This document shows, piece after piece, positions 52,496 through 63,903 of a stretch of DNA of 64,000 nt. The position numbers were made by a program, and so were the translations under genes. Origin of the DNA: Rhodohalobacter sulfatireducens. Lineage in GTDB: Bacteria; Bacteroidota; Rhodothermia; Balneolales; Balneolaceae. The notes below the pieces were generated by a model, which saw nothing but the letters and a program-made list of their open reading frames with translations, did not search any database and was not told the DNA's origin. Within the stretch, counting starts at the first letter, position 1; each line of letters opens with the position of its first letter. The stretch is taken from positions 35,962-99,961 of the forward strand of contig NZ_JAKLWS010000015.1 of assembly GCF_022012475.1 (NCBI RefSeq), written 5' to 3'.

Positions 52496-55400
52496 CTATT
52501 CGTTTTCTTCTTCCGCTTCCGGATTGTCCGCTCCAAGTGTTTCGAACACTTTTTGGACTTCTTCGTCCTGCTCGTCGAGATCTGCTTTTGAACCAACAAT
52601 AAGTTCTTCGTATTTCTGCAGTCCTGTACCGGCAGGTACTTTGTGACCCACAATCACATTCTCTTTCAGGCCACGGAGGTGATCTTTCTTCGCCTCGATG
52701 GATGCCTGTGTAAGAACTTTTGTGGTTTCCTGGAAGGATGCGGCAGACAACCAACTTTCGGTTGAAAGCGATGCACGTGTAATTCCAAGCAGAATTGGCT
52801 TCGAAATGGCCGGTTCTGCTTCACGTGTCTGTAATTCGTCTAAGCCTTCCTTGATCATCTCATTGTTGTAATCTCGAACTTCACGTCTGTCGAGGATCTT
52901 ACCTCGTTTCAGATCGCTGCCACCCGGATCAGTTACAACAAATTTACCGATCAATTCATCATTCTTATTGTTCAGCTCGAATCGGTCAACTTTATCACCT
53001 TCGAGGAACATCGTGTCACCCGGATCAGTTACCTCAACCTTCTGCATCATGGTGCGCACAATAACCTCAATGTGCTTATCATTAATTTTCACACCCTGCA
53101 GTCGGTATACCTCCTGGATCTCATTTACCAAGTAAGACTGAACAGCAAATGGTCCAAGAATATTGAGGATCTCCTGCGCCGGAATGGTTCCGTCGGAAAG
53201 TGCCTGACCTGCTTTCACAAAGTCGTTTTCCTGAACGAGGATATGCTTAGACAGCGAGATTAAATATTTCTTCTCTTCAGTGCCATCTTTACTCTCAACA
53301 ATTACTTCCTGAGAACCTCGTTTTCGACCGCCCATTCGAACGATACCATCAATCTCAGATACAGTTGCCGGATCGCTTGGTGACCGTGCTTCAAACAGCT
53401 CGGTTACACGTGGAAGACCCGCGGTAATATCTTTCGATTTGGAAGCAGCCCTTGGAATCTTAGCCAGAACCTGTCCCGCCTGAACTTTTTCGCCGTCATC
53501 TACAACGATATGAGTTTCAACAGGGAGCGTATTCTCGCGGATTCGATCATCGTCACCCTTCACAACAAGTGTAGGTACAAGTGATCGGTCTCGGGAATCG
53601 ATAATTACCTTTTCCCTGTGTCCTGTCTGTGCATCGGTATCAGCGGTGTAAGTAATTTCTTCGATGATATCCTTATACTCAACAGTACCTTCTAACTCAC
53701 TAAATATCAGTGCGTTGTATGGATCCCACTTACAGAGAGGCATTCCTTTTGGAACTTTATCACCCTCTTCTACAAGCATTTCAGCTCCATAAGGTACATT
53801 GTACGTATTGAGAACTTTTCCGTCTTCGCCGGTGATCTTCATCTCACCCGCACGGCTCAATACCACATTGTGGATCTCTTCGCCATCATCATACTCTACA
53901 ACACGTACATTTTCAAATTCAATCTTTCCATCAAATTTGGCTTTGTGTTGTGAATCAGATTCCAGTCGGGAGGCAGTCCCACCAACGTGGAAGGTTCGAA
54001 GTGTTAACTGAGTACCCGGCTCACCAATGGACTGTGCTGCAATAACACCCACAGCTTCACCCACCTGAACGAGTGCGTTACGAGACATATCACGTCCATA
54101 ACACTTGGCACAAACACCACGCTCAGTTTCGCATGTAAGTACGGATCGAATTTCAACTTCTTCAATGCTTGTTTCGGCAACCTTCTTAGCAATTTTCTCT
54201 GTAATCAACTCATTCGCATCACAGATATGGTCATCGCTGATAGGATCACGAATCTCGTGCATTGATACTCTACCGATAATCCTGTTTTCAAGGCTTTCGA
54301 TAATATCTTCGTTGTCTTTCAGAGCCTGCATCTTAATTCCACGCAGGGTTCCACAATCATTCTCATTGATAATGATATCCTGTGAAACGTCAACAAGTCG
54401 TCTTGTTAGGTAACCGGCATCAGCTGTTTTCAGAGCTGTATCGGCCAAACCTTTACGTGCACCGTGAGTTGAAATAAAGTATTCAAGTACAGTCAACCCC
54501 TCACGGAAACTTGAAAGAATCGGATTTTCAATAACCTCATTGCCCTGTTGCATGGAGCTTTTCTGAGGCTTCGCCATCAATCCACGCATACCACCAAGCT
54601 GACGAATCTGTTCTTTCGAACCTCGTGCACCGGAGTCGGCCATCATGTACACTGCATTGAAGCCATCCTTGTCTTCTGCAAGACTTTGGAATAGTGTCTC
54701 AGATACACGGTTTGTGGTACTTGTCCATTTATCAATTACCTGGTTATAACGCTCATTATCCGTGATGAAACCCATTTCATATCGGTCCTGGATTTCAGCA
54801 ACTTCGCTCTGAGCTTTATCGATCAGTTCTTGCTTGGCTTCCGGAATAATGATGTCTTCAAGGCTGAACGATAAGCCACCTGTGGTTGCTCGCTCAAAAC
54901 CCATACGCTTCATCTTATCGAGGAAATCAGCTGTTATTGTTGTTCCTGTTGAGCTGTGAATATCACCAATTAGTGTTCGGAGCTCTTTTTTACCAAGAGT
55001 CTTGTTCACAAAACCAATATTCTCGGGTACAATTCTATTGAATAGAACTCGCCCTGTAGTGGTTTTTATGATCTCATACTCAGTTTCACCGTCTTCATTC
55101 ACTTTCGGAATTCGAACGTTGATTTTGGCGTGAACATCAATTTTGTTCTGATCATAGGCAACGAGTACTTCATCTGGATTGGCAAATGTCTTGCCTTCAC
55201 CGCGTTTGCCATTACCCATTTTTGTGAGATAATATATCCCCAAAATCATATCCTGCGATGGAACCGCAATGGGTCCACCACTTGCAGGACTCAAGATATT
55301 ATGTGATCCAAGCATCAGGATAGATGCTTCAAGTACAGCATCATGACTCAAAGGAAGGTGAACAGCCATTTGGTCACCGTCAAAGTCAGCGTTAAACGCT

Positions 55401-56803
55401 GTACATGAGAGTGGATGCAATCGAATAGCTTTCTCTTCAATTAATACCGGCTGATATGCCTGGATTCCCAACCTATGCAATGTCGGTGCACGGTTCAGCA
55501 GAACAGGGTGACCGTCAATTACATTTTCGAGTACTTCCCAGACTACCTGGTCTCTTCGATCAACAACCTTCTTAGCACTTTTCACCGTTTTCACATATCC
55601 ACGCTCAATGAGTCGTCGGATTACAAATGGTTTGTAAAGTTCGATAGCCATCTCTTTCGGAAGGCCACACTCATGCATTTTCAGTTCCGGACCTACAACA
55701 ATTACAGATCGGCCGGAATAATCAACACGCTTACCGAGAAGGTTTTGTCTGAATCGCCCGCTCTTTCCTTTCAGCATGTCACTGAGGGATTTCAGAGGAC
55801 GATTATTATTTCGTACTGCGTTTGATTTTCTTGAGTTATCATAAAGAGAATCAACAGCTTCCTGGAGCATTCGTTTCTCATTTCTGAGAATTACATCAGG
55901 AGCTTTGATATCGATCAATCTCTTCAAACGATTATTTCTGATGATAACTCGTCGATATAGATCATTCAGATCTGAAGTAGCAAATCGTCCACCTTCGAGC
56001 GGTACTAGCGGCCGAAGTTCCGGTGGAATAACCGGTATTACACTTTGAATCATCCACTTGGGATTATTCTCTGTGTGCTGATTTGCAGAACGGAAGGACT
56101 CAATTACCTGGAGTCTCTTCAGTTTTTTCTTCTTACGCATCTGAGATGTTTCATTTTTCACTTCATCTCTCAGCGTGTAAGCAAGGCTGTCCAGATCCAT
56201 GTTGGTGAGAAGTGCCTCAATAGCTTCGGCACCATCTTTCACGATGAATTTGTCTTCATCGTCATCATCCATTTCGTAATGATCCTCAGGAAGTTGATCG
56301 AGAATATCGAATTTCTCTTCCTCAGAAATCATGTCTCCTCTTTTATACCCGAGGTCTCTTGCGAAGCCCGGGTTGATTACTACAAAAGTTTCGTAGTAAA
56401 CAATTTTTTCGAGGTTTTTGGATGAATAACCCAGCAAATAAGCAATCTTGCTCGGTAAAGACTTGAAGTACCAGATGTGTACGATCGGAACCGTAAGGGT
56501 AATATGTCCCATACGTTCTCTACGTACAGCTTTACGGGTTACTTCAACACCGCAACGGTCACAAATAATCCCTTTATAACGGATTCGCTTGTATTTTCCA
56601 CAGTGGCATTCATAATCTTTAACCGGACCGAAGATCTTTTCACAGAAAAGACCGTCCATTTCCGGTTTGAATGTTCTGTAATTGATCGTTTCTGGTGTAA
56701 GAACTTCTCCATGCGATCGGGATAAAATGGTTTCGGCAGATGCCAAAGATATCCCAATATTGTCGAAGTCTTTTTTAACAGTTAATGTTTGAGTAGACGG
56801 CAA
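52496..56803 (-). CDS. rpoC: RNA polymerase subunit beta-prime
   Basis: Carries the catalytic magnesium of RNA polymerase. At 1435 residues it has the full bacterial layout: zinc finger [20 protein letters not shown] near residue 65, active site [12 protein letters not shown] near 465, the second zinc motif [13 protein letters not shown] near 890, and the C-terminal [20 protein letters not shown]. Start is a TTG at 56801-56803 chosen by a perfect AGGAGG (56811-56816 on the plus strand) seven bases ahead. It follows rpoB by 40 bases. Confidence 0.98.
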   Translation of the reverse strand: MPSTQTLTVKKDFDNIGISLASAETILSRSHGEVLTPETINYRTFKPEMDGLFCEKIFGPVKDYECHCGKYKRIRYKGIICDRCGVEVTRKAVRRERMGHITLTVPIVHIWYFKSLPSKIAYLLGYSSKNLEKIVYYETFVVINPGFARDLGYKRGDMISEEEKFDILDQLPEDHYEMDDDDEDKFIVKDGAEAIEALLTNMDLDSLAYTLRDEVKNETSQMRKKKKLKRLQVIESFRSANQHTENNPKWMIQSVIPVIPPELRPLVPLEGGRFATSDLNDLYRRVIIRNNRLKRLIDIKAPDVILRNEKRMLQEAVDSLYDNSRKSNAVRNNNRPLKSLSDMLKGKSGRFRQNLLGKRVDYSGRSVIVVGPELKMHECGLPKEMAIELYKPFVIRRLIERGYVKTVKSAKKVVDRRDQVVWEVLENVIDGHPVLLNRAPTLHRLGIQAYQPVLIEEKAIRLHPLSCTAFNADFDGDQMAVHLPLSHDAVLEASILMLGSHNILSPASGGPIAVPSQDMILGIYYLTKMGNGKRGEGKTFANPDEVLVAYDQNKIDVHAKINVRIPKVNEDGETEYEIIKTTTGRVLFNRIVPENIGFVNKTLGKKELRTLIGDIHSSTGTTITADFLDKMKRMGFERATTGGLSFSLEDIIIPEAKQELIDKAQSEVAEIQDRYEMGFITDNERYNQVIDKWTSTTNRVSETLFQSLAEDKDGFNAVYMMADSGARGSKEQIRQLGGMRGLMAKPQKSSMQQGNEVIENPILSSFREGLTVLEYFISTHGARKGLADTALKTADAGYLTRRLVDVSQDIIINENDCGTLRGIKMQALKDNEDIIESLENRIIGRVSMHEIRDPISDDHICDANELITEKIAKKVAETSIEEVEIRSVLTCETERGVCAKCYGRDMSRNALVQVGEAVGVIAAQSIGEPGTQLTLRTFHVGGTASRLESDSQHKAKFDGKIEFENVRVVEYDDGEEIHNVVLSRAGEMKITGEDGKVLNTYNVPYGAEMLVEEGDKVPKGMPLCKWDPYNALIFSELEGTVEYKDIIEEITYTADTDAQTGHREKVIIDSRDRSLVPTLVVKGDDDRIRENTLPVETHIVVDDGEKVQAGQVLAKIPRAASKSKDITAGLPRVTELFEARSPSDPATVSEIDGIVRMGGRKRGSQEVIVESKDGTEEKKYLISLSKHILVQENDFVKAGQALSDGTIPAQEILNILGPFAVQSYLVNEIQEVYRLQGVKINDKHIEVIVRTMMQKVEVTDPGDTMFLEGDKVDRFELNNKNDELIGKFVVTDPGGSDLKRGKILDRREVRDYNNEMIKEGLDELQTREAEPAISKPILLGITRASLSTESWLSAASFQETTKVLTQASIEAKKDHLRGLKENVIVGHKVPAGTGLQKYEELIVGSKADLDEQDEEVQKVFETLGADNPEAEEENE

Positions 56804-56810
56804 AGGAAAA

Positions 56811-56816
56811 CCTCCT
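56811..56816 (-). promoter_or_regulatory. strong ribosome binding site of rpoC
   Basis: On the minus strand this reads AGGAGG, full match to the Shine-Dalgarno consensus, 7 bases before a TTG start. Most genes in the window have weak or no such site, so this one stands out and decides the rpoC start. Confidence 0.8.
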
Positions 56817-56843
56817 TTTGGATTTAATTAACAGAACAAAATA

Positions 56844-59800
56844 TTAGTCGATATGGATTTCGAGACCGAGACCCATCAATTCGCGTAATAAAACTTTAAA
56901 CGATTCAGGTACATCGCCTTCGGGCAGGTTCTCACCTTTCACGATGGCTTCATAAACCTTAGATCGTCCTTTCACATCATCACTTTTAACAGTGAGCATC
57001 TCTTTCAAAATATTGGCCGCACCATAAGCATAAAGTGCCCAAACCTCCATTTCACCAAGTCGCTGGCCACCAAACTGTGCTTTACCACCCAGAGGCTGCT
57101 GCGTAATTAATGAATATGGACCAATTGATCGGGCGTGCATCTTATCCTCAACCAAGTGATTGAGTTTCAGCATGTACATGTACCCTACGGTGGTTTTTTG
57201 ATTCAACTGCTCACCGGTTTGGCCATCATACAAGTGCACACGTCCGTCTTTTGGAAGTCCGGCTTTTTCCAGCTCTTCCTGGACCTGGTCGTAAGATGCA
57301 CCATCAAAAATCGGCGATGCATATTTAACGCCAAGCTTCTTGCCTGCCCAACCCAGTATAGTTTCATATATCTGGCCAAGGTTCATTCGGGAAGGTACAC
57401 CAAGCGGATTCAGTACGATATCAACAGGTGTGCCATCTTCCATGTACGGCATATCTTCAACGGGTACAACTTTGGCAATTACACCTTTGTTACCGTGTCG
57501 ACCGGCCATCTTGTCACCAACCTGCATTTTTCGCTTCTTGGCAACATAGACTTTGGCTTTCTGGATAATTCCCGGTGGCAGCTCATCGCCAACCTGAATC
57601 TGGTACTTGCGACGCTTCGCTTCGGTATCAATATCTCTTCGAAGTTCCCTGTAATTCTTAAAGAGTAACTTCACATGCTTTACAAGCTCCTCGTCGGTCG
57701 CCCAGTCAATATTTTCATTAATATTCACAGGATCGAGCTCTTCAAAAACGGATTTTTTATACTTCTCTCCTTTTGGAATCAACTCAACATCACTGTAGTT
57801 GTAAACTCCCGGAGAAGTTTTATCCCGAAGAAGGCTGTACATTTTGTCAGCCCATTTTTGGTTGAGATCGGCAAGCTTTTTAGCATGCCGCTCATTTTCC
57901 TGCTCAACCATTTTCTTCTCTTCCTTTCTGGAGATTTGTTCATCCCGCTTACGGCTGAACAATTTCGTATTGATGACAACCCCTGATACACCGGGAGGTG
58001 TTTTCATGGATGCATCTTTCACGTCGCCGGCTTTATCGCCGAAAATTGCGCGGAGCAGTTTTTCTTCCGGAGTTGGATCGGTCTCTCCTTTCGGAGTGAT
58101 TTTACCAACAAGAATATCCCCGTGGTTTACTTTTGCACCAACACGGATAATTCCTCGTTCATCGAGATCTTTTGTAGCATCTTCGCTTACATTTGGAATC
58201 TCGCGAGTCAGTTCTTCTTCACCACGCTTTGTATCTCGAACCTGTTGTTCAAATTCAGTGATATGAATGGATGTATATACATCATCCTGAACGATTCGCT
58301 CACTAATGACGATAGCATCCTCAAAGTTATAACCACGCCACGGCATGAAAGCCACAAGAAGGTTTCTGCCAAGTGCCAATTCGCCATCTTCAGTAGCACA
58401 GCCGTCAGCAATAGCTTCGCCTTCTTTCACTTTATCACCAACACTTACGATTGGCCGCTGGTTTACAGTTGTATCCTGGTTACTTCGTTCAAATTTCTGG
58501 AGAGTGTAGCTTTTAATTCCTTCATCGAAATAGCAATCCTGCTCCATCTCTGTACGCTCGTACTTTATGCGAATCTCATCGCCACTCACGTACATCACTT
58601 CACCATCACCTTCGGCAGTTATGATTGCGCGAGAATCTTTCGCAGCGCGTTGTTCCAGTCCCGTACCCACAATGGGTGATTCGGGTCGCAACAGCGGTAC
58701 AGCTTGTCGCTGCATGTTTGAGCCCATCAATGCACGGTTGGCATCATCATGCTCAATAAACGGAATAAGTGCCGCTGCTAACGAGGTAATTTGGTTCGCA
58801 GAAACGTCCATATATTCGATTTGATCCGGTTTTGCCAAACCTACGTTACTGTCTCTGAATCGAGAGAAGATGGATTCATTCACAAAAGCACCTTCATCAG
58901 TAATTGGCGCGTTAGCCTGCGCAATAACGGTTTCATCTTCCTGCTCAGCAGCAAGATATTCTACATGATTGGTTACATTGCCTTCCTCCACTTTTCTGTA
59001 AGGAGTTTCAATAAATCCGAAGTCATTCACTTTTGCATGAACACAAAGTGATGTAATCAAACCAATGTTAGGACCTTCAGGTGTTTCAATCGGGCAAAGA
59101 CGACCATAATGAGTATAGTGAACGTCTCGAACTTCGAAACCGGCTCTTTCGCGGGTCAAACCACCAGGGCCTAATGCTGACATACGTCGTTTGTGTGTCA
59201 ACTCAGCGACCGGATTTGTTTGATCCATAAACTGAGAAAGCTGGTTGGTTCCGAAGAAACTGTTAATCACACTTGAGATAGTACGTGCGTTAACAAGATC
59301 CTGGGGAGTTAACTGTTCTGCATCCCTTGAGTTCATTCGTTCACGAATCGTACGGGCCATTCGTGCCAAACCGATTGAGAACTGCTGTCCCAACTGTTCA
59401 CCAACAGTTCGCACACGACGGTTACTCAGATGATCAATGTCATCTACCTGAGATTTCATCTCTTTGAGGCGTATGACCTCTTTAACAATGGCAACGATAT
59501 CTTCCTTGGTGAGATATTGTATATCCGGGTCGATATCCAATTTCAAACGCTTATTGAGTCGGTATCGACCTACTTCTCCAAGATCATACTTCTTGTCGCT
59601 GAAGAATAATCGTTCAAGTACTTGTCGGGCAGTTTCAGGATCAGGCATTTCACCGGTTCTGATCTGCTGATAAATCTCACCCAGTGCCGTTACGTCGTCA
59701 TGAGAAGGGTCTTTTCTCAACGTATTCATAATAACAGACCGTTCTGATTCTTCTTCATCGATCTTTTGAACCAGAACTTTCTCTACATTGGCTTCTTTAA

Positions 59801-60659
59801 GCACACCGTAGTCGTCCTCAGTTAATTCATGATCGCGCTCCAGAAGAACTCTTCGTTCAGTTGCTTCAGTTACTTCACCGGTTTCATCATCCACAACCTC
59901 CTCGGTTACTTCAACGGTGATGTCTGTTGCTAATCTCTTGCCTACAAGATTGTCGTTATATTTTTTCTTTGAACCGAAAGTTTCTTCTTCAGAAAGTTCA
60001 AAGAGGCTCAGAACATCGAGGTCTGTAGAAAATCCGAGAGCACGTAAGAGAGTAGTCGCTGGTATTTTTTTCTTCCTGTCGATATAGGCCCAAAGTACAT
60101 CACGGATATCGTTGGTAAACTCAATCCAAGATCCTTTAAAAGGAATAACCCGTGCTGAGTACAATACAGTACCATTCGGATGTACATTCTGGCCGAAAAA
60201 TACACCAGGGGATCGGTGCAACTGGCTTACAATCACACGCTCGGCTCCATTAACGATAAATGTTCCGCGTTCTGTCATCCAGGGCAGGTCTCCAAGAAAA
60301 ACTTCCTGCTCAATAGTTTCAGACGCTTCATCGGAACTATCGGCGGCCGAGAGTCTTAATTTTGCCTTCAACGGAATAGCGTAGGTGAGTCCGCGTTCCT
60401 GGCATTCTCTGATATTATATTTCGGTGTATCGACAGAATAATAGATAAATTCCAGGATATGAGTTTCCCTTGAATCCTGGATTGGGAAATTCTCATTGAA
60501 AATTCTCTGCAACCCTTGATTCTTTCGATCGTTAGGAGCAACATCAAGCTGCGCAAAACTGTTGAAAGATTCGAGTTGTATATCTAAGAAGTCTGGATAA
60601 TCTATTACATTTTTAATTCTGCCGAATGAAAGGCGATCGGTAAACGGGATTTTCTCCAT
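56844..60659 (-). CDS. rpoB: RNA polymerase subunit beta
   Basis: At 1271 residues, the normal bacterial subunit. The rifampicin-binding region FGTNQLSQFMDQTNPVAEL and the following THKRRMSALGPGGLTRERAGF carry the drug-contact residues in their sensitive form (Gln, Asp, His, Arg, Ser equivalent to E. coli 513, 516, 526, 529, 531). The end (LLRELMGLGLEIHID) is intact. It begins MEKIPFTDRLSFG. The spacer before it bears two hairpins. Confidence 0.98.
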   Translation of the reverse strand: MEKIPFTDRLSFGRIKNVIDYPDFLDIQLESFNSFAQLDVAPNDRKNQGLQRIFNENFPIQDSRETHILEFIYYSVDTPKYNIRECQERGLTYAIPLKAKLRLSAADSSDEASETIEQEVFLGDLPWMTERGTFIVNGAERVIVSQLHRSPGVFFGQNVHPNGTVLYSARVIPFKGSWIEFTNDIRDVLWAYIDRKKKIPATTLLRALGFSTDLDVLSLFELSEEETFGSKKKYNDNLVGKRLATDITVEVTEEVVDDETGEVTEATERRVLLERDHELTEDDYGVLKEANVEKVLVQKIDEEESERSVIMNTLRKDPSHDDVTALGEIYQQIRTGEMPDPETARQVLERLFFSDKKYDLGEVGRYRLNKRLKLDIDPDIQYLTKEDIVAIVKEVIRLKEMKSQVDDIDHLSNRRVRTVGEQLGQQFSIGLARMARTIRERMNSRDAEQLTPQDLVNARTISSVINSFFGTNQLSQFMDQTNPVAELTHKRRMSALGPGGLTRERAGFEVRDVHYTHYGRLCPIETPEGPNIGLITSLCVHAKVNDFGFIETPYRKVEEGNVTNHVEYLAAEQEDETVIAQANAPITDEGAFVNESIFSRFRDSNVGLAKPDQIEYMDVSANQITSLAAALIPFIEHDDANRALMGSNMQRQAVPLLRPESPIVGTGLEQRAAKDSRAIITAEGDGEVMYVSGDEIRIKYERTEMEQDCYFDEGIKSYTLQKFERSNQDTTVNQRPIVSVGDKVKEGEAIADGCATEDGELALGRNLLVAFMPWRGYNFEDAIVISERIVQDDVYTSIHITEFEQQVRDTKRGEEELTREIPNVSEDATKDLDERGIIRVGAKVNHGDILVGKITPKGETDPTPEEKLLRAIFGDKAGDVKDASMKTPPGVSGVVINTKLFSRKRDEQISRKEEKKMVEQENERHAKKLADLNQKWADKMYSLLRDKTSPGVYNYSDVELIPKGEKYKKSVFEELDPVNINENIDWATDEELVKHVKLLFKNYRELRRDIDTEAKRRKYQIQVGDELPPGIIQKAKVYVAKKRKMQVGDKMAGRHGNKGVIAKVVPVEDMPYMEDGTPVDIVLNPLGVPSRMNLGQIYETILGWAGKKLGVKYASPIFDGASYDQVQEELEKAGLPKDGRVHLYDGQTGEQLNQKTTVGYMYMLKLNHLVEDKMHARSIGPYSLITQQPLGGKAQFGGQRLGEMEVWALYAYGAANILKEMLTVKSDDVKGRSKVYEAIVKGENLPEGDVPESFKVLLRELMGLGLEIHID

Positions 60660-60816
60660 AGTTGTACTCTAAAGGACTTCTCCTTAGTTAAAAAGAAATG
60701 TGAGAGAACTCTGTTCGATGAATGAGTTCTTTATTGGAAATCTCACATATGATTTAGACGCCAAAAGCCAACACCTAAAATAGATGTCGGCTAAGGGCAA
60801 TAGTCGGTTTTGCCGG
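60660..60816 (-). promoter_or_regulatory. rplL-rpoB spacer with two strong RNA hairpins
   Basis: On the transcript, AGCCGACATCT and AGGTGTTGGCT (60792-60766) can form an 11-pair stem with two G-U pairs. Next, TGTGAGA and TCTCACA (60747-60741 and 60705-60699) enclose AGAACTC and GAGTTCT (60730-60705). A purine-rich AAGGAG follows about 20 bases before the rpoB start. In E. coli this spacer also holds structure that sets the level of rpoBC; by analogy an attenuator or RNase III site is possible. Confidence 0.55.
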
Positions 60817-61197
60817 TTACTTGAGCTCTACTTCTGCTCCGGCTTCTTCAAGTTTAGCTTTCAGATCTTCAGCTTCTGCTTTAGCAACTGCTTCTTTTAC
60901 AGCATTAGGTGCATTATCAACCAGTTCTTTGGCTTCTTTCAGTCCAAGACCGGTGATGCTGCGTACTTCTTTAATCACTGCAATTTTCTTAGCACCAGCA
61001 GATTTTAGAACAACATCAAATTCTGTTTGTTCTTCAGCGGCATCTCCTTCTCCACCACCTGCGCCACCACCAGCTACAGCTACAGCGGCAGCGGCAGGTT
61101 TGATGTCGTATTCTTCTTCAAGAACTTTTGCAAGTTCATTTGCTTCTTTGATCGTTAAGTTAACGAGTTGTTCTGCGATTTCTTTAACGTCAGCCAT
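60817..61197 (-). CDS. rplL: ribosomal protein L7/L12
   Basis: A 126-residue acidic stalk protein. N-terminal dimerisation helix ([22 protein letters not shown]), alanine/glycine hinge near 35-55, and the C-terminal factor-binding domain ([21 protein letters not shown], then [15 protein letters not shown]). Conserved place after rplJ. Confidence 0.98.
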   Translation of the reverse strand: MADVKEIAEQLVNLTIKEANELAKVLEEEYDIKPAAAAVAVAGGGAGGGEGDAAEEQTEFDVVLKSAGAKKIAVIKEVRSITGLGLKEAKELVDNAPNAVKEAVAKAEAEDLKAKLEEAGAEVELK

Positions 61198-61246
61198 TGT
61201 TATTATTCTCCGTTCGTCGGTTTAATTAAAAAATTTTTAGTGTATG

Positions 61247-61771
61247 TTATTCGTCGCCTTCTTCAGCGATTGATTGAATTGCTCCTGCCAGATTGCTTCC
61301 TTGTGCTTGCAATCCACTTACTACGTTCGACATTGGTGCCATCAACAGACCAATAATATCGCCGATAACTTCGCTCTTAGACTTCATTGCGGCCAGCGTA
61401 TCTAGTTGGTCTTCTGTATAATAATCACCGTCAATTAAGGCAGCCTTAAATTTTGGCTTGTCATTCTCCTTAATGTAGCTTTTTAAGACTTTGGCAGGTG
61501 CAGCCAGCTCTTCTTCCACAAATGCAAAGCCGTTTTGCTCAGCGAGATGTGGATAGAGGTCTTCATATCCGCCAATTGTATCCATCGCTCTTTTAATCAG
61601 TGTATTTTTATACACCTTAAAGCGCACATTACCTTCACGAAACTTTCCACGCAATTCACCCATATCTCCAACAGACATGCCGGAGTAATTGGTGATATAT
61701 ACAGCGTTTGAATTATTAAGCTGTTCGGTAATTTCTTCTACAACTGCCTTTTTTTCTGTTAATGTTGGCAT
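61247..61771 (-). CDS. rplJ: ribosomal protein L10
   Basis: A 174-residue stalk base protein binding 23S rRNA and L7/L12 dimers. TEKKAVVEEITEQL, NYSGMSVGDMGELRGKFRE and the NTLIKRAM segment match the family. Only 19 bases separate it from rplA, leaving no space for an L10 autoregulatory leader of the E. coli or Bacillus kind. Confidence 0.97.
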   Translation of the reverse strand: MPTLTEKKAVVEEITEQLNNSNAVYITNYSGMSVGDMGELRGKFREGNVRFKVYKNTLIKRAMDTIGGYEDLYPHLAEQNGFAFVEEELAAPAKVLKSYIKENDKPKFKAALIDGDYYTEDQLDTLAAMKSKSEVIGDIIGLLMAPMSNVVSGLQAQGSNLAGAIQSIAEEGDE

Positions 61772-61790
61772 TGTTTTAACTGTTTAATTT

Positions 61791-62489
61791 CTAAATTGAA
61801 ACAATTGATGATCGGCTAATTTCAATACTGGGCCCCATCGTGGTACTTAAAAAAGCACTTCTGACGTATTGACCTTTGGCAGATGCCGGCCGTAATCTCA
61901 TAATGGTTTGCAGAAATGAAATAAGGTTTTCGCGCAATTCACTTGCATCGAAGCTTACTTTTCCTACGGATGTATGGAGAATACCTGTTTTATCAACCCG
62001 GAAATCAATCTTACCGGCTTTAAATTCTTTAACAGTTTCCTCAACATCAGTAGTTACTGTTCCACTTTTAGGATTCGGCATCAAGCCACGTGGTCCCAAA
62101 TGTCGACCGAGCTTACCAATTTTGCCCATAACATCTGGTGTAGCAATGATTACGTCAACTTCAGCCCAACCATCTTCAATTTTCTCAATGTATTCATCAA
62201 GACCAACATAGTCGGCTCCGGCTTCTTTCGCTTCTTCCTGTTTTGCCTCATTTACGAAAGCAAGTACACGAATCTCTTTACCAGTTCCGTGCGGAAGCGA
62301 AACAGTGCCACGAACCATCTGATCTGCATGACGAGGATCTACACCTAACCGAAGATCAAGATCTACGGAAGCGTCGAAAGACGTTGTGCTTGTTTGCTTC
62401 ACAAGATCACAAGCCTCCTCGAGGGTATATTCCCTTTCAGGGTCAATCAATTCAGCGACCTGTTGATATTTCTTACTTCTGTTTGCCAT
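61791..62489 (-). CDS. rplA: ribosomal protein L1
   Basis: A 232-residue protein of the L1 stalk. It has [16 protein letters not shown], the central [22 protein letters not shown] motif ([17 protein letters not shown]) and the C-terminal [18 protein letters not shown]. In many bacteria L1 represses its own operon by binding mRNA upstream of rplK. Confidence 0.98.
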   Translation of the reverse strand: MANRSKKYQQVAELIDPEREYTLEEACDLVKQTSTTSFDASVDLDLRLGVDPRHADQMVRGTVSLPHGTGKEIRVLAFVNEAKQEEAKEAGADYVGLDEYIEKIEDGWAEVDVIIATPDVMGKIGKLGRHLGPRGLMPNPKSGTVTTDVEETVKEFKAGKIDFRVDKTGILHTSVGKVSFDASELRENLISFLQTIMRLRPASAKGQYVRSAFLSTTMGPSIEISRSSIVSI

Positions 62490-62503
62490 TTCTTATCATC
62501 CTG

Positions 62504-62935
62504 TTAATTATCTCGGATTACTCTCAAACCCATACTTCTGGCGGTACCTGCAATCATCTCTGCAGCGTTGTCAACATCATATGCATTCAGATCTTCCATC
62601 TTTTGTTGTGCAATTTCTCTGCACTGGTCGAAGGTAACTTTCCCGACTTTAGCTCGGTTCGGTTCACCTGATCCTGATTTGATGTTGGCAGCTTTTTTGA
62701 GAAGTACTGCGGCTGGCGGAGTTTTCGTTTTGAAGCTAAACGATTTGTCCGCATACACAGTAATCTCAACAGGTATAATGGTACCTGACTTTTCCTGGGT
62801 TTGTGCATTAAATGCTTTACAAAACTCCATAATATTGATGCCTGCCTGACCCAAAGCTGGCCCCACGGGTGGGGCGGGATTGGCCTGACCACCAACAATT
62901 TGAAGTTTAAGCACTGTATCTACTTTTTTTGCCAT
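62504..62935 (-). CDS. rplK: ribosomal protein L11
   Basis: A 143-residue protein of the GTPase centre. [21 protein letters not shown], the [13 protein letters not shown] segment and the [10 protein letters not shown] end are diagnostic. Fourteen bases separate it from rplA. Confidence 0.98.
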   Translation of the reverse strand: MAKKVDTVLKLQIVGGQANPAPPVGPALGQAGINIMEFCKAFNAQTQEKSGTIIPVEITVYADKSFSFKTKTPPAAVLLKKAANIKSGSGEPNRAKVGKVTFDQCREIAQQKMEDLNAYDVDNAAEMIAGTARSMGLRVIRDN

Positions 62936-62994
62936 ATAGAATCAATTAGTGATTCATGCTTCTGTTTGCTGCGTAATAGCTCACGTTTAAGTTG

Positions 62995-63576
62995 TTAAGT
63001 GGTAGATTCAACCTGGTTCAGATCAACCTCAACCGGTGTTTTTCTACCAAAAATGCTTACAAGTACTCGTAATTTCAGTTTATCTGTGAGTACTTCCTGA
63101 ACCGTTCCATCAAACTCTTTGAACGGTCCGTCAATTACTTTTACAATATCACCCTCTTTATACGGGATATCCACAACCCCGCCTTTTTCGGCCATCTCTT
63201 CACTATCCATTACTCGGCCGAGAATACGATCTACCTCTCGTTTTTTAAGAGGAGTAGGGGTTACGTCACTTTTTCCTGCTTTCAAAAAACCAATGCAGGA
63301 TGGTGCCGCTTGTACCAAATTGTTTACCTCTTCGTCGTATTTGGTATAAACCAAAATATATCCTGGGAAAAAGTTTTTCTCTTTCGTGCGTTTTTTTCCA
63401 GACCTGATTTCAACAACAGTTTCAGTTGGAATCAGTATCTCCTTTATCTTGTGTTCAAGTCCCTGGTCTTCAATTTCTCTCGTCAGAAACTCCTTCACTT
63501 TTTTCTCGTGACTGGAAAAACATCGAACTACATACCAATCAAATCCGTCGTCATTTCTTTCTTTGGCTGAACTCAT
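62995..63576 (-). CDS. nusG: transcription termination/antitermination factor NusG
   Basis: A 193-residue elongation factor. The NGN domain (WYVVRCFSSHEKKVKEFL, then FFPGYILVYTKYDEEV) is followed by a KOW motif (EGDIVKVIDGPFKEFDGTV). Start overlaps the secE stop by 4 bases. Confidence 0.97.
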   Translation of the reverse strand: MSSAKERNDDGFDWYVVRCFSSHEKKVKEFLTREIEDQGLEHKIKEILIPTETVVEIRSGKKRTKEKNFFPGYILVYTKYDEEVNNLVQAAPSCIGFLKAGKSDVTPTPLKKREVDRILGRVMDSEEMAEKGGVVDIPYKEGDIVKVIDGPFKEFDGTVQEVLTDKLKLRVLVSIFGRKTPVEVDLNQVESTT

Positions 63577-63755
63577 TGATAGATTGCCCCCAAAATGGTG
63601 CTATAAACTTGATCAACTCCAAAGATGAACGCAGAAATAATAATTGTAAACACGATCACAATGATTGTACTGTCGATTAATTCTTGTTGAGACGGCCATG
63701 ATACTTTTGCCATCTCCTTGCGAACACCTTCTATGAATTCTTTTATTTTCTTCAT
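63573..63755 (-). CDS. secE: preprotein translocase subunit SecE
   Basis: A 60-residue single-span subunit of the Sec channel. MKKIKEFIEGVRKEMAKVSW and the conserved PSQQELIDSTIIVIVFTII run into one membrane helix. The frame extends upstream into tRNA-Trp, so the ATG at 63755 is the real start, as the upstream part would overlap the tRNA. Confidence 0.95.
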   Translation of the reverse strand: MKKIKEFIEGVRKEMAKVSWPSQQELIDSTIIVIVFTIIISAFIFGVDQVYSTILGAIYQ

Positions 63756-63776
63756 AATCAATCTATTACCTGATAG

Positions 63777-63849
63777 CACGGGTGGAGAGACTCGAACTCC
63801 CGACACCTGGTTTTGGAGACCAGTGCTCTGCCAACTGAGCTACACCCGT
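63777..63849 (-). tRNA. tRNA-Trp (CCA)
   Basis: A 73-base cloverleaf: acceptor ACGGGTG/CACCCGT, D arm GCTC/GAGC, anticodon loop CTCCAAA with anticodon CCA, T stem GGGAG/CTCTC with loop TTCGAGT, discriminator G. No encoded CCA. It lies between tuf and secE, a common arrangement in the group. Confidence 0.96.
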
Positions 63850-63903
63850 AGTAAAACACAAGGCAAAGTTCCCTTTACCTTGTAGATTCACCTACGACTT
63901 TAA

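Noticed and set aside
57135..57668. 177-residue plus-strand frame opposite rpoB
   Set aside because: Composition is that of an antisense shadow; rpoB is intact on the other strand.
63756..63806. N-terminal extension of secE
   Set aside because: It runs into the tRNA-Trp gene; the ATG at 63755 gives the normal 60-residue SecE.
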